From: Synechococcus sp. MU1642 | GTDB lineage: Bacteria; Cyanobacteriota; Cyanobacteriia; PCC-6307; Cyanobiaceae | NCBI RefSeq assembly: GCF_020514115.1 | Contig: NZ_VTKZ01000001.1 | Location: forward strand, 124,001 to 188,000 | DNA: 64,000 nucleotides | Direction: 5' to 3' | Part shown: positions 8,972-19,474 of the stretch, one piece after another | How the letters are laid out: every line of letters starts with the position of its first letter | How positions within the stretch are numbered: position 1 is the stretch's first letter | Program-made: the position numbers and the translations under genes | The notes under the pieces: generated by a model | Database searches by the model: none | What the model was told of the DNA's origin: nothing | The model's input: the letters and a program-made list of their open reading frames with translations, nothing else

Positions 8972-9088
8972 GAAAGCGCAGCAGACGCTTCAAAGCCTAT
9001 GGGTCGGCTCGTGTAACGGCCGATCAGAAATTCTCGCGTCCCTAGGGCCAGTCACCGTAAGGTTCTTTACATTGCTAAAAGCGCCCAA

Positions 9089-12000
9089 ATGTTCACACAG
9101 GTCCGCTCCGCCGATCGCCGAGTTGCTCCTGTGGAGGGTCAGAACCACAAGTCCGTGATGAAAGCGGTTTATGTGGTGCTGGAGCCCCAGTATCAAAACG
9201 CCCTCACTCAGGCTGCGACGGCACTGAATGCCTCAAGTGGCGATCTCGGGATCGAACTGAGCGGCTATCTGATCGAAGAACTCCGCGACGACGACAATTA
9301 CGCCAGCTTCTGTGCCGATGTGGCTGAGGCTGATGTCTTTGTCGCCTCCTTGATCTTCATTGAAGATCTGGCTCAGAAGGTTGTAGACGCCGTTGCCCCA
9401 CACCGCGAACGACTCAAGGCGGCTGTGGTCTTCCCGTCCATGCCTGAAGTGATGCGGCTGAACAAGCTGGGCAGCTTCTCGATGGCCCAGCTCGGCCAGA
9501 GCAAGAGCGCCATCGCAGGCTTCATGAAGAAGCGGAAGGAGGCCGGAGGTGCTGGTTTCCAGGACGCGATGCTCAAGCTGCTGAACACCCTGCCCACCGT
9601 CCTCAAGTACCTGCCAGTCGAGAAGGCGCAGGATGCCCGCAGCTTCATGCTCAGCTTCCAGTACTGGCTGGGCGGTACTCCCGACAACCTCCGCAACTTC
9701 CTGTTGATGCTGGCGGACAAGTACGTCTTCCCAGCCGCAGAAGGTGAGGAGCGTCCAGCGATGGACGTGGCGGAGCCCGAAGTGTTCCCCGACCTCGGGA
9801 TCTGGCATCCCTTGGCTCCCTCGATGTTCGAGGACCTCAAGGAATATCTGAACTGGAACTCCAGTCGCTCAGACCTGTCTGAGGAAGCCCGCAAAGGACC
9901 TGTGATTGGCCTGGTGCTGCAGCGCAGCCACATCGTCACCGGTGACGATGCGCATTATGTGGCCACCATCCAGGAATTGGAGTTCCGTGGCGCCCGCGTG
10001 ATTCCGATCTTCTGCGGTGGCCTCGACTTCTCAAAGCCTGTCAACGCTTTCTTCTACGACCCGCTGAATCCCGAGCAGCCCCTGGTGGACGGCATCGTCT
10101 CCCTCACCGGTTTTGCGCTGGTCGGAGGCCCGGCCCGCCAGGACCACCCCAAGGCGATTGAGTCGCTGAAAAAGCTCAACCGCCCCTACATGGTTGCGCT
10201 TCCTCTCGTCTTCCAAACCACCCAGGAGTGGGAACAGAGCGACCTTGGCCTGCACCCGGTGCAGGTGGCCTTGCAGATCGCCATTCCGGAACTTGATGGT
10301 GCCATCGAGCCCATCGTTTTGTCTGGTCGCGACGACGCCACCGGCAAAGCTCATACCCTCCAAGATCGGGTTGATGCCATTGCTGAGCGCGCGATCCGCT
10401 GGTCATCACTGCGGATCAAGCCCCGAAACGAAAAGAAGCTGGCGATCACCGTGTTCAGTTTCCCTCCCGACAAGGGCAATGTCGGAACGGCGGCTTACCT
10501 CGACGTCTTCGGCTCCATCCATCGGGTGATGCAGGAGATGAAGGCCAAGGGGTACGACGTTCAGGACATGCCTTCAACTCCTCGAGAGCTGTTGGAGGCC
10601 GTCATCAATGACGCCGATGCCATGCAGGGCTCCCCGGAGCTGTCCATTGCCCATCGGATGAGCGTTGAGGAGTACGAGCGCCTGACTCCTTACTCCGAGC
10701 GGCTTGAAGAGAACTGGGGTAAGCCCCCTGGCAACCTCAACAGCGATGGCCAGAACCTTTTGGTTTTCGGTCGCCACTTCGGCAACCTCTTCGTCGGTGT
10801 TCAGCCCACCTTTGGCTACGAAGGTGACCCGATGCGCCTGCTCTACTCCCGTAGTGCAAGCCCTCATCATGGCTTCGCCGCCTACTACACCTACCTGCAG
10901 AAGATCTGGAAGGCTGATGCGGTGCTGCATTTCGGCACCCACGGCTCCCTCGAATTCATGCCCGGAAAGCAGATGGGCATGAGCGAAACCTGCTATCCCG
11001 ATTCACTCATCGGTGCGCTGCCCAATCTTTATTACTACGCCGCCAATAACCCCTCCGAGGCCACCATTGCCAAGCGGAGGGGGTATGCCTCCACCATCAG
11101 TTACCTCACCCCTCCTGCCGAAAACGCCGGTCTCTACAAGGGCCTGAAGGAACTGGGTGAGCTGGTTGGTTCCTACCAGCAGCTCCGTGAGGGCGGCCGC
11201 GGCATTCAGATCGTCAACACGATTGTTGAGACGGCACGTCAGTGCAACCTCGATAAGGACGTCGACCTTCCTGAGGAAGATGCTTCGACCCTCGAATTGG
11301 AGGGACGCGATGCCCTGGTGGGTGCCGTTTATCGCCAGTTGATGGAGATTGAAAGCCGTCTCCTTCCTTGTGGCCTGCACACCATTGGTAAGCCTCCCAC
11401 CGCGGAGGAAGCAGTTGCCACGTTGGTGAGCATCGCTGCTCTTGAGCGTGAGGAGGATGGCCTGCGCTCACTCCCCGGTCTGCTGGCTGAGGCGATGGGT
11501 CGCTCCATTGAAGACATCTACAAAGGCAACGACGAGGGCGTGCTCGCTGATGTCGAGCTCAACCGCACGATCACGGAGACATCTCGCGCTGCGATCGGTG
11601 CCATGGTTCGCACCCTCACCGGTCGTGATGGTCGTGTCAGCCTGCGCAACAGCTTTGGTTGGTTCTACGACCTGCTGGCGAAGTTTGGCTTCAAGCTTCC
11701 CTCACCCTGGTTGCGGGCTTGTTGTACGGCCGGTTTCGTTCAGATCGATTCCACCGAGCTCGACAAACTCTTTGCTTATCTGCGCTTCTGCCTCGAGCAG
11801 GTGTGTGCCGACATGGAGATGGAGAGTCTCTTGAAGGCGCTGGATGGTGAATACATCCTTCCGGGCCCTGGTGGTGACCCGATTCGGAATCCTGGTGTGC
11901 TTCCTAGCGGCAAGAACATCCACGCGCTGGATCCGCAGGCGATTCCCACCCGTGCCGCGGTGGCTGCAGCCAAGAGTGTTGTTGACAAGTTGATTGAGCG

Positions 12001-13099
12001 TCAGCGCGAGGAGCAGGGCACTTGGCCCGAGACAATCGCTTGCGTGCTCTGGGGAACGGACAACATCAAGACCTATGGCGAATCCCTGGCTCAGATTCTC
12101 TGGTTCGTCGGTGTCAAGCCGATGCCTGATTCCGTGGGTCGGGTTAACAAGCTTGAGCTGATCCCCCTTGAAGAACTCGGTCGTCCCCGTGTTGATGTGG
12201 TGGTGAATTGCTCGGGTGTGTTCCGCGATCTGTTCATCAACCAGATGGCCCTGATTGATCAGGCCGTGAAGATGGCTGCAGAGGCCGACGAGCCCCTGGA
12301 GCAGAACTTTGTACGCAAGCACGCCCTTGAGCAGGCCGAGAAAGAAGGCATGAGCCTGCGTGATGCGGCCTGTCGGGTGTTCTCCAACGCCAGCGGCAGC
12401 TACAGCTCCAACGTGAACCTTGCGGTGGAGAACAGCACCTGGGAGGAGGAAGGTGAGCTGCAGGAGATGTACCTCTCCCGCAAGACCTTTGCCTTCAATG
12501 CCGACAACCCTGGTGAGATGAACCAGAAGCGGGAAGTGTTCGAGAATGTGATGAAGACGGCGGATGTGACCTTCCAGAATCTGGATTCGGCTGAGATTTC
12601 CCTCACCGATGTGAGCCACTACTTCGACTCCGATCCCACCAAGCTGATCGCTGGCCTCCGTGATGACGGCAAAGCTCCCACCAGCTACATCGCTGACACC
12701 ACCACGGCCAATGCGCAGGTTCGTTCGTTGAGTGAAACTATCCGCCTGGATTCACGCACCAAGTTGCTGAATCCCAAGTGGTACGAAGGCATGCTCGACT
12801 CTGGCTATGAGGGTGTGCGAGAGGTGGCCAAGCGCCTCAACTTCACTTTGGGTTGGAGTGCAACCAGTGGTGCCGTAGACAACTTCGTTTACGAGGAAGC
12901 CAACGAGACTTTCATCAACGACCCGGAGATGCGCAAGCGTCTTCTGGAATTGAACCCCAACAGCTTCCGCCAGATTGTGGGCACGCTTCTTGAGGTTCAT
13001 GGTCGCGGCTACTGGGAAACCTCAGACGAGAACATCGAGCAGCTGCAGGAGCTGTATCAGGAAGTGGAAGATCGGATTGAGGGTGTTGTCACCGACTGA
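9089..13099 (+). CDS. chlH: Magnesium chelatase subunit H
   Basis: The 1336-residue porphyrin-binding catalytic subunit, which with ChlI and ChlD inserts Mg into protoporphyrin IX at the first committed step of chlorophyll synthesis. It has the expected ChlH length and the CobN/BchH-type motif [15 protein letters not shown] (around residue 612) with conserved His and Glu. The N-terminus [14 protein letters not shown] resembles other picocyanobacterial ChlH proteins. An internal Met at 9158 (MKAVYVVLE) is the alternative start. A strong terminator follows directly. Neighbours are unrelated, so it is probably monocistronic. Confidence 0.98.
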   Translation: MFTQVRSADRRVAPVEGQNHKSVMKAVYVVLEPQYQNALTQAATALNASSGDLGIELSGYLIEELRDDDNYASFCADVAEADVFVASLIFIEDLAQKVVDAVAPHRERLKAAVVFPSMPEVMRLNKLGSFSMAQLGQSKSAIAGFMKKRKEAGGAGFQDAMLKLLNTLPTVLKYLPVEKAQDARSFMLSFQYWLGGTPDNLRNFLLMLADKYVFPAAEGEERPAMDVAEPEVFPDLGIWHPLAPSMFEDLKEYLNWNSSRSDLSEEARKGPVIGLVLQRSHIVTGDDAHYVATIQELEFRGARVIPIFCGGLDFSKPVNAFFYDPLNPEQPLVDGIVSLTGFALVGGPARQDHPKAIESLKKLNRPYMVALPLVFQTTQEWEQSDLGLHPVQVALQIAIPELDGAIEPIVLSGRDDATGKAHTLQDRVDAIAERAIRWSSLRIKPRNEKKLAITVFSFPPDKGNVGTAAYLDVFGSIHRVMQEMKAKGYDVQDMPSTPRELLEAVINDADAMQGSPELSIAHRMSVEEYERLTPYSERLEENWGKPPGNLNSDGQNLLVFGRHFGNLFVGVQPTFGYEGDPMRLLYSRSASPHHGFAAYYTYLQKIWKADAVLHFGTHGSLEFMPGKQMGMSETCYPDSLIGALPNLYYYAANNPSEATIAKRRGYASTISYLTPPAENAGLYKGLKELGELVGSYQQLREGGRGIQIVNTIVETARQCNLDKDVDLPEEDASTLELEGRDALVGAVYRQLMEIESRLLPCGLHTIGKPPTAEEAVATLVSIAALEREEDGLRSLPGLLAEAMGRSIEDIYKGNDEGVLADVELNRTITETSRAAIGAMVRTLTGRDGRVSLRNSFGWFYDLLAKFGFKLPSPWLRACCTAGFVQIDSTELDKLFAYLRFCLEQVCADMEMESLLKALDGEYILPGPGGDPIRNPGVLPSGKNIHALDPQAIPTRAAVAAAKSVVDKLIERQREEQGTWPETIACVLWGTDNIKTYGESLAQILWFVGVKPMPDSVGRVNKLELIPLEELGRPRVDVVVNCSGVFRDLFINQMALIDQAVKMAAEADEPLEQNFVRKHALEQAEKEGMSLRDAACRVFSNASGSYSSNVNLAVENSTWEEEGELQEMYLSRKTFAFNADNPGEMNQKREVFENVMKTADVTFQNLDSAEISLTDVSHYFDSDPTKLIAGLRDDGKAPTSYIADTTTANAQVRSLSETIRLDSRTKLLNPKWYEGMLDSGYEGVREVAKRLNFTLGWSATSGAVDNFVYEEANETFINDPEMRKRLLELNPNSFRQIVGTLLEVHGRGYWETSDENIEQLQELYQEVEDRIEGVVTD

Positions 13100-13122
13100 C
13101 CTTCAAGCAAGCGTTGAACATC

Positions 13123-13156
13123 AGCCAGAGTTCTCAACGAACTCTGGCTTTTTTTT
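13123..13156 (+). terminator. Rho-independent terminator of chlH
   Basis: A perfect 11-bp inverted repeat, AGCCAGAGTTC at 13123-13133 and GAACTCTGGCT at 13139-13149, has a 5-base loop and is followed by eight T. It lies 24 bases after the chlH stop. Confidence 0.93.
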
Positions 13157-13176
13157 GGAGATGAATTGGCTGCAAT

Positions 13177-14163
13177 TCAGAGCTGCGAAATGTTGAACTC
13201 TGCCTTTCTTGCGGCAAGGCTAATCTTTGCTGTTTTAAAATCAACTCCAGCCCAATCTTGATACATTTTTAAGTTGCGATTCGTCCCTAATCCGAAGTAT
13301 TTAAGTTCGCCAGGATGATCATTGAAGCAACGGATTGCTGTCGGGGCATTGTCGAGGCTGCCAAGCAGTATGTGAACACGTTTGAGTGAGCGAAGGTTGT
13401 GCCGGTGCCAGTCACTGTGATCACCCCAATGAGTGGCTGAATGTACTGCTGCCGCGGTTTCTTGCTTGTAGAGATGAAAAAGAAGCAGGCGATTCGGGGC
13501 GTAGATGTTGAAACCCGAAGTCCAAAGTCGTGCCGACATTGCAATCTCTTCTCCATAGAAGTAGAGCTCGGGGTCGTAGGGCACTTCTCTCACGATTGAG
13601 CCAGCTCCGAACAGGAAGCCTCCTGCGATAAAGGCTCCGGGGATAGGACGTTCTGGCTGTTCTTCTGGAAGCTGGAATCGGCTGATGCCTCGTAGCTTGA
13701 GGATGCCGTATGCATCGAACTCGTCCGCACCCATCACCGGCAATGTTGATGTTTGCAATCGACAGGGCGGTTGAAAGCCGTTGGGGTAAACACTGAGGAT
13801 GGCTTGCTCATCGCTGCATTCTTTCCAGGTCTTCAGCAGCAGGTCATCCCAGTGCTCCACGGACCGCATGTGGCTGTCGATCTGGAGCAGGAAATCTTCC
13901 CCGCCGTAAAAGCTTTGGGCCTGCCGACGTGCCCAGCAGGCTCCATGACTTTCCGTCGCGTCGATCCTGACGATCTTCAGGTGTGGATGATTCGGAAATG
14001 CACTTTCTCCCCAGTGGGCTGGGTCGTCATCAGCCAGCTGCAGGCAGATGCCGAAGCGCAGGCGTTCGGGTTGTGCTGCCCTTTCGATCAGGTTGTGCAG
14101 CGTGGCCGGAAGATCCGGGTCTCGGTAAGACGCGATCTGTATGAAGATCGTGGATTTCACCAA
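13177..14163 (-). CDS. GlcNAc-transferase-family glycosyltransferase
   Basis: A 328-residue soluble protein beginning with TIFIQIASYRDPDLPATLHNLIERA, typical of the GT-A glycosyltransferase family that includes UDP-GlcNAc:protein (Skp1-type) GlcNAc transferases. QIDSHMRSVEHWDD at about residue 95 is the metal- and nucleotide-sugar-binding motif of that family. GAFIAGGFLFGAGSIVREVPYDPELYFYGEE near 185-210 is the conserved acceptor region. It overlaps folP by 7 bases and is its downstream partner. The bacterial substrate is unknown; glycan or protein modification is inferred only from the family. Confidence 0.82.
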   Translation of the reverse strand: MVKSTIFIQIASYRDPDLPATLHNLIERAAQPERLRFGICLQLADDDPAHWGESAFPNHPHLKIVRIDATESHGACWARRQAQSFYGGEDFLLQIDSHMRSVEHWDDLLLKTWKECSDEQAILSVYPNGFQPPCRLQTSTLPVMGADEFDAYGILKLRGISRFQLPEEQPERPIPGAFIAGGFLFGAGSIVREVPYDPELYFYGEEIAMSARLWTSGFNIYAPNRLLLFHLYKQETAAAVHSATHWGDHSDWHRHNLRSLKRVHILLGSLDNAPTAIRCFNDHPGELKYFGLGTNRNLKMYQDWAGVDFKTAKISLAARKAEFNISQL

Positions 14164-15011
14164 AGGGCGGCAGCCATGCGCAGCGTCTGGCTGATGGGGC
14201 CTACATCGTGCACCCGAAGCACGGCAGTGCGCGCCTGAGCGCAGCGGCAGGCCACGGCAGCGGTCCCCCAGAGCCGCGCTTTCGGTCTGGGCTCGTTGAG
14301 CACGGCACCAATGAAGCGCTTGCGCGAAGGACCGATCAGCACCGGTTGCGGGCCCTCAGTGAGTTGTTCCAGATCCCGCAGCAGCTGGAGGTTCTGCTCG
14401 TGAGTCTTGGCAAAACCGAGACCCGGATCCCAGATGATTTGGCTTTCCAGGACGCCGGCTTGAATCGCGGCCTCACTGCACTCCCGCAACGCCTCCTTCA
14501 CATCCGCAACGACATCGGCATAGGTCGTGAGTTGATCCATGGTTTGGCTGTCACCGCGGCTGTGCATCAGCACCACCGGACAGCCCGCGTCGGCGACAAC
14601 GCGCAGCAGATCGGGATCACGCCTGCCACCGCTCACATCATTGATCCAATTGGCACCTGCCTCCAGTGCTTTTGCGGCAACTGGTGCGAGAAACGTGTCG
14701 ATGGAGATCAGGGCCTCTGGGCAGTGTTGCCGGATTGCTTGGAGCGCAGGCAACAGTCGGCGTAATTCCTCCTCGGCGCCAACCTCCTCAGCCCCAGGGC
14801 GGGTGCTCTGTGCTCCCAGATCCAACACGTCAGCGCCATTGCTCAGTTGCCGCTGGGCTTCGGCGAGGGCCCGTTCGCTGGCGAGGAATCGTCCTCCATC
14901 GCTGAAGGAATCAGGGGTGATGTTGATTACCCCCATCACTGTTGTGCGTTGGCGCCAGCCCTGGGGCCAGTTGCCTGAATCAAGCTGCTTGGTAGTTGGC
15001 AATTCGTCCAA
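14157..15011 (-). CDS. folP: Dihydropteroate synthase
   Basis: This enzyme condenses p-aminobenzoate with dihydropterin pyrophosphate in folate synthesis. The 284-residue protein shows both signatures: [15 protein letters not shown] (residues about 26-40) and [16 protein letters not shown] (about 59-74), then [12 protein letters not shown] near the C-terminus. The chosen start overlaps the 3' end of tpiA by 32 bases. A start at MGVINI would avoid the overlap but trims sequence normally present. It is the middle gene of a tpiA-folP-glycosyltransferase run. Confidence 0.95.
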   Translation of the reverse strand: MDELPTTKQLDSGNWPQGWRQRTTVMGVINITPDSFSDGGRFLASERALAEAQRQLSNGADVLDLGAQSTRPGAEEVGAEEELRRLLPALQAIRQHCPEALISIDTFLAPVAAKALEAGANWINDVSGGRRDPDLLRVVADAGCPVVLMHSRGDSQTMDQLTTYADVVADVKEALRECSEAAIQAGVLESQIIWDPGLGFAKTHEQNLQLLRDLEQLTEGPQPVLIGPSRKRFIGAVLNEPRPKARLWGTAAVACRCAQARTAVLRVHDVGPISQTLRMAAALW

Positions 15012-15726
15012 AGCTTTCAGGCTCCAAGGAAGCTCCCCCCACTAGAACCCCGTCGATATCGCTCATTCCCATCAATTCATCAATGTTGCTGGGCTTGACG
15101 GAGCCGCCGTACTGAATCACCAGATCGGGGGATCCCACCCAGCTTCGAATCAGACCGCAGATGCGGTTGGCTTCTTCGGCAGCGCAGGTTTTGCCTGTGC
15201 CGATCGCCCAGATCGGTTCGTAGGCGACCACTAACTTCTCTGCATCGAGACCCTCGAGTCCCTGCTCGATCTGGCGGCGGATCACCCGTTCGGCTTCGCC
15301 CCGTTCACGTTGCTCATCGCTTTCGCCAACGCAAACGATCGGAATCAGACCATTGGACTGGGATGACCTGGCCCGGTGGTTGATCTGCTCGTCGCTTTCG
15401 CTGAAGTATTTCCGGGGTTCGCTGTGGCCCACGATCGTGTGGGTCACACCATGCTCCTTGAGCATCGCTGGGGAGATCTCTCCAGTGAAGGCCCCTTGGC
15501 CTTCCCAGTGCACGTTCTGGCTTGAAAGGCAGAGACGGGAGTTCTGGCTGAGTTCCGCCATGGTCGACAGCGCCGTGAAGGGTGGTGCCAGCACCAGATC
15601 GCGGTCGTCTGGGGTGTCAGCAATCAGTGGCAGGAAGGCTTCCATGAATTCCCGCGACTGAGCGCAGGTCATGTGCATCTTCCAGTTGCCAGCGATCACC
15701 GGTCTGCGCACGCCTTGCTTCCCCAT
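14980..15726 (-). CDS. tpiA: Triosephosphate isomerase
   Basis: This enzyme interconverts dihydroxyacetone phosphate and glyceraldehyde-3-phosphate. The 248 residues are standard. AGNWKMH carries the catalytic Lys near the N-terminus. [11 protein letters not shown] carries the electrophilic His, [12 protein letters not shown] carries the catalytic Glu, and [11 protein letters not shown] is the phosphate loop. The normal HSERR motif here reads HSEPR, a small substitution next to the catalytic His. The gene is 17 bases downstream of the S4 protein and overlaps folP. Confidence 0.96.
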   Translation of the reverse strand: MGKQGVRRPVIAGNWKMHMTCAQSREFMEAFLPLIADTPDDRDLVLAPPFTALSTMAELSQNSRLCLSSQNVHWEGQGAFTGEISPAMLKEHGVTHTIVGHSEPRKYFSESDEQINHRARSSQSNGLIPIVCVGESDEQRERGEAERVIRRQIEQGLEGLDAEKLVVAYEPIWAIGTGKTCAAEEANRICGLIRSWVGSPDLVIQYGGSVKPSNIDELMGMSDIDGVLVGGASLEPESFGRIANYQAA

Positions 15727-15743
15727 GGAATGTGGCAGCCAAC

Positions 15744-15941
15744 TTACGGCCCGGTCGCGTTTTCGCCCCCGACAACGGACTCCTCCCCAGCAAGCACAAC
15801 CCGATCTCCCGGAGAAAGCTGACGTCCCCGCCGGGTTTCAACGCTTCCATTGACCTCCACTTCACCCATCTGAATGCGTTGCTTCGCTTCACCGCCGGTG
15901 GAGACCCAACCCTTCCATTTCAGGAACTGATCCAGCTTCAT
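15744..15941 (-). CDS. S4-domain RNA-binding protein (65 aa)
   Basis: A compact S4 fold: [20 protein letters not shown] at the N-terminus, then the RNA-binding turn [12 protein letters not shown]. This is the pattern of small free-standing S4 proteins (YaaA/RlbA-like) linked to ribosome function. The frame stays open upstream, but the S4 domain begins at this ATG; MVRSELSP, eight codons earlier (15965), is the alternative start. It is divergent from the ABC exporter with a roughly 40-base gap and probably leads the tpiA-folP transcript. Confidence 0.85.
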   Translation of the reverse strand: MKLDQFLKWKGWVSTGGEAKQRIQMGEVEVNGSVETRRGRQLSPGDRVVLAGEESVVGGENATGP

Positions 15942-15980
15942 TGGAGAGAGTTCTGATCTCACCATTGATACTGTGCCGCG

Positions 15981-17726
15981 ATGCTGACCCCATCCCAGGC
16001 CGGATTCCGCCGGCTGCTGCCGCTGCTTCGCCCCCACTTGCGGGAACTGCTCTGGGGGGGCTGCTGCATGGTGGTTTACGTCGGTAGCTTTCCGCTGCTC
16101 GTGCAGCTGGCCGGGGACTTGTTGCCAGCCCTGGGGTCGGGTGATCTTGCTCGCGTGTTTCAGCTGATCGGGCTGGCGTTGCTGATCTTTGCTGTTCAGA
16201 AAATCGCCCAGTTCGGTCAGGACTCTCTTCTTGCCGGGCCTGCATTGCTGGTGAGCCAAGACTTACGGCGCGATTTGTTCCGCCGCTTGCAGACCGTGGA
16301 GCTGGGAGCGCTGGAGAAGCTCTCGGCCGGTGATCTCACCTACCGCTTCACCGAAGACGCAGATCGCGTCAGCGAGGTGCTCTACAAGACCATTCACGAC
16401 ACGGTTCCCAGCGTGCTTCAGCTCTTTGCTGTGCTGGGGATGATGCTTTGGCTCGACTGGAAACTGACGCTGGCCATCCTGTTGCTGGCACCGGTGATCG
16501 TCTGGTTGATCAGCCTGTTTGGTGCGCGCGTTATGGCGGCCACTGAACGCAGTCAGAAAAAGGTGAGTGAACTGGCCGGTCTGCTTGGTGAGGCCATCGA
16601 AGGTTTGCCCCTGGTGCGTGCTTTTGCCGCTGAGCCTTGGCTGCAGGAGCGTTTCGAGACGGAAATCGACCAGCACCGGCAGGCTCGCCACCGCACCTAC
16701 AGCCTCGTGGCGCTGCAGCATCCGGTGGTTGGCATCATCGAGGTGGTGGGTCTGTTTGCCGTATTGGCCCTCGGAGCCTGGAGGATTAAGACCGGGGACC
16801 TGAGCATTGCCGGGCTGAGCAGTTACTTGACGGGGCTGATCGTGCTGATCGATCCCATTGCCCACGTCACCAACAACTTCAACGAATTCCAGCAGGGGCA
16901 GGCGTCGCTGCGACGTCTGCGTGAGATCGAGAGAGAGCCTCAGGAGGCTGCTGATCCAGCCGAGGCGCAATCCATCGGTGCTCTCCGAGGTGATCTGGTT
17001 TTTGATCAGGTGAGCTTTGGCTATGACCCAGCCCAGCCAGTGCTGCATCAGTTCAATCTGCGGGTGGATGCCGGTCAGGTGCTGGCCATCGTTGGCCCCT
17101 CCGGTGCGGGCAAAAGCACCTTGCTGTCGCTCCTGCTGCGATTCAACACCGTTCAACAGGGTGAGATTCGTCTTGATGCCACCGACATCAGCCTGATGCG
17201 CGCCCGTGAGCTGCGTCAGCAGGTGGCCCTGGTTCCGCAGCGCACAACCGTGTTCTCCGGAACCGTTGCTGAAGCGATTCGGTTCGGGCGTCGTGCGACG
17301 GACGATGAGGTGCGCGATGCGGCTCGGTTGGCCAATGCGGATGATTTCATCCGTGCCTTGCCCCGGGGGTATGACACCCAGCTTGAGGAACGGGGAACCA
17401 ACGTTTCCGGAGGACAACTGCAGCGGATCGCTATTGCCCGGGCGGTGCTTGGCAACCCAGCGCTGTTGCTGCTGGATGAAGCCACCAGTGCCCTCGATGC
17501 TGAAGCCGAGGCTGCGGTGCAACTCGGACTGAAGCAGGCGATGAAGGGACGAACGGTGTTGGTGATCGCTCACCGTCTGGCCACGGTGCAGGAAGCTGAT
17601 CGAATCGTGGTTCTTGAGAAAGGTGCTGTTGTCGATCGAGGAACCCACGATGAATTGATGCAGCGTGGTGGGCGTTATCGCGAATTGTGCGAACGGCAGT
17701 TCATTCGAGATCAGCAAAAGACTTGA
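15981..17726 (+). CDS. ABC exporter, fused membrane and ATPase domains (MsbA type)
   Basis: A half-transporter of 581 residues. Six membrane helices occupy residues about 1-320. An ATPase domain follows with Walker A GPSGAGKST (about 373-381), ABC signature VSGGQLQR (about 477), Walker B LLLLDEAT and H-loop AHRL. The N-terminal PLLRPHLRELLWGG is typical of the lipid/multidrug exporter group. It probably works as a homodimer in the cytoplasmic membrane. The substrate cannot be told from sequence. It stands alone on the plus strand, upstream of a DUF6447 gene. Confidence 0.93.
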   Translation: MLTPSQAGFRRLLPLLRPHLRELLWGGCCMVVYVGSFPLLVQLAGDLLPALGSGDLARVFQLIGLALLIFAVQKIAQFGQDSLLAGPALLVSQDLRRDLFRRLQTVELGALEKLSAGDLTYRFTEDADRVSEVLYKTIHDTVPSVLQLFAVLGMMLWLDWKLTLAILLLAPVIVWLISLFGARVMAATERSQKKVSELAGLLGEAIEGLPLVRAFAAEPWLQERFETEIDQHRQARHRTYSLVALQHPVVGIIEVVGLFAVLALGAWRIKTGDLSIAGLSSYLTGLIVLIDPIAHVTNNFNEFQQGQASLRRLREIEREPQEAADPAEAQSIGALRGDLVFDQVSFGYDPAQPVLHQFNLRVDAGQVLAIVGPSGAGKSTLLSLLLRFNTVQQGEIRLDATDISLMRARELRQQVALVPQRTTVFSGTVAEAIRFGRRATDDEVRDAARLANADDFIRALPRGYDTQLEERGTNVSGGQLQRIAIARAVLGNPALLLLDEATSALDAEAEAAVQLGLKQAMKGRTVLVIAHRLATVQEADRIVVLEKGAVVDRGTHDELMQRGGRYRELCERQFIRDQQKT

Positions 17727-17772
17727 ATCCCTCTACGATCTGGCCGCCGGCACACCGCCATCCCGGCAATGA

Positions 17773-18006
17773 ATGATGACTGACTCTGCAGCCAACAACC
17801 CTGTCTTGACCTTTGAGGGCAAGCGCTATGACCTCAATACGCTTCCCGATGAGCTCAAGGAACTTGTGCGTGGCATGCAGGTTGCCGACGCTCAGCTGCG
17901 GATGCACGAAGACACCCTCAAGGTTCTGGCGGTGGGCCGTCAGAGCCTGGCCACGCAGCTCAATGAAAGGCTCAAGTCTGTGACTCCGTTGCCTGATCAG
18001 GGTTGA
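17773..18006 (+). CDS. DUF6447-type small protein
   Basis: A 77-residue soluble protein with core LTFEGKRYDLNTLPDELKELVRG (residues about 12-34, given as descriptor), then a predicted helix with AQLRMHEDTLKVL. This matches a small family widespread in marine cyanobacteria and proteobacteria. It starts ATGATG at 17773; an earlier ATG at 17769 hits a stop after four codons. A perfect bidirectional terminator follows at once. The function is unknown. Confidence 0.75.
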   Translation: MMTDSAANNPVLTFEGKRYDLNTLPDELKELVRGMQVADAQLRMHEDTLKVLAVGRQSLATQLNERLKSVTPLPDQG

Positions 18007-18016
18007 TCGCCGTCCA

Positions 18017-18050
18017 TTAAAAAAGGGGGCTCAACAGCCCCCTTTTTTAA
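18017..18050. terminator. Bidirectional rho-independent terminator
   Basis: A near-perfect palindrome: TTAAAAAAGGGGGCT at 18017-18031 pairs with AGCCCCCTTTTTTAA, with a short CAAC loop. A-tract and T-tract flank the GC stem, so it can stop transcription from both the DUF6447 gene and the convergent symporter gene. Confidence 0.93.
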
Positions 18051-18065
18051 TGCTCGTCGTTGTGC

Positions 18066-19469
18066 TCAGTCGCTGAAGCTGTAGTCCTTGGTGAGTTTGA
18101 ACACCGTTCCGGACAGCAGGATCAAGGCCACGAGGTTCGGTAGAGCCATCAGGCCGTTCAGGGTGTCGGCGATCGACCAGATCACTCCACGGTCGCCGGC
18201 GACAGCACCAATCACCACAACAGCCACCCAAGTCAGACGAAAGGGCAGCACGGCGGACTGACCGAACAGATAGGTGGTGCAGCGCTCGCCATAGAAGCTC
18301 CAGCCGAGAATGGTTGTGAAGGCGAAGACCACCAACCCCAGGGTGACCACCACGCCGCTGCCTGCGATGCCGGTGTTGAAGGCAGTGATTGAGAGATCTG
18401 CTCCGCTTAGCTTTTCGCCCGCTGCATCGAGGATCAGATTGGCTTTGGTGGTGATGATCACCAGAGCGGTCATTGTGCAGATAATCAGGGTGTCGATGAA
18501 GGTGCCCAGCATCGCCACCGTGCCTTGGCGGACGGGATCATCGGTTTTGGCAGCCGCGTGAGCGATCGGAGCGCTCCCCAGGCCTGCTTCATTGGAGAAG
18601 ATGCCCCGTTTGAACCCCATCAGCACAACCTGACCGAGGGCACCACCGGCCGCAGCTTTGCCAGAGAAGGCGTTGGAAAAAATTGTAGCGAAGGCTTCAG
18701 GCACGCTCCCCAGATTTGCCAACAACACCAGAAGGCATGCAGCGATGTAGAGGATCGACATCAACGGAACAATGGCGGAGGCCGCCTGGGCGATGCGCTT
18801 GATGCCCCCGATGACGACAGCAAAAACCAGGGCCGCCAAAATCACACCGGTCGCCAGCTTCGGGATGCCGATCAGGCTCAAGGCTGACGACACCTCAAAG
18901 GCCTGAACCCCGTTGCCGATGCCGAATCCCGCCAACATGCCGAAGAGGGCAAACAGGCCAGCCATCCAGCTCCAGTCGCTTCCGAGTCCGTTGCGGATGT
19001 AATACATCGGACCACCTACGTGGTTGCCGTCTCCATCGGTTTCGCGGAACTGAACCGCGAGCACAGCTTCGGCGTACTTGGTCGCAATGCCGAAGATCGC
19101 GATGATCCACATCCAAAAGACGGCACCAGGTCCACCAACGGCAATGGCCCCAGCAACACCGGCGATGTTTCCCGTGCCGATCGTTGCCGACAACGAGGTC
19201 ATCAGCGCTTGAAAGGGGGTGATCTCTCCTTCGGTTTGAGACGCGGCAGGACGCAGCATCATTGAGATGCCATAGCCCAGCCGTTGCAGCGGCATGAACC
19301 GCAGACCCACCATCAGAAGAATGCCCGTTGCGGCAATCAAAAGGACGGTGGGCCATCCCCAGACAATGCTGTTGATCGGGCCATTGATGGCCTGAATGGT
19401 CGACTCGACTCCGCCCATACCTTCCAACAGGTTTGGGCGGATGGTCTCATAGCCGGCTTGTACCGGCAA
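18066..19469 (-). CDS. Sodium:alanine symporter family (AGCS) transporter
   Basis: A 467-residue integral membrane protein with about eleven helices. The family signature SLSATIGTGNIAGVAGAIAVGGPGAVFW lies around residues 93-120 (described, not fully quoted). GPMYYIRNGLG and FKRGIFSNEAGLGSAPIAHAAA are further hallmarks. Family members import alanine, glycine or glutamine with Na+. In a marine cyanobacterium it would scavenge amino acid nitrogen. The N-terminal 20 residues before MGGVESTIQAINGP are unlike the family, so the start may be one of the later Met codons. Confidence 0.93.
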   Translation of the reverse strand: MPVQAGYETIRPNLLEGMGGVESTIQAINGPINSIVWGWPTVLLIAATGILLMVGLRFMPLQRLGYGISMMLRPAASQTEGEITPFQALMTSLSATIGTGNIAGVAGAIAVGGPGAVFWMWIIAIFGIATKYAEAVLAVQFRETDGDGNHVGGPMYYIRNGLGSDWSWMAGLFALFGMLAGFGIGNGVQAFEVSSALSLIGIPKLATGVILAALVFAVVIGGIKRIAQAASAIVPLMSILYIAACLLVLLANLGSVPEAFATIFSNAFSGKAAAGGALGQVVLMGFKRGIFSNEAGLGSAPIAHAAAKTDDPVRQGTVAMLGTFIDTLIICTMTALVIITTKANLILDAAGEKLSGADLSITAFNTGIAGSGVVVTLGLVVFAFTTILGWSFYGERCTTYLFGQSAVLPFRLTWVAVVVIGAVAGDRGVIWSIADTLNGLMALPNLVALILLSGTVFKLTKDYSFSD

Positions 19470-19474
19470 TCAAC

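Noticed and set aside
11702-12619. 305-codon minus-strand ORF
   Set aside because: It lies inside chlH and is His/Leu-rich without domains, so it is a shadow.
16263-17717. 484-codon minus-strand ORF
   Set aside because: It lies wholly inside the ABC exporter gene on the other strand and has a Gln/His-rich composition typical of antisense shadows in GC-rich DNA.
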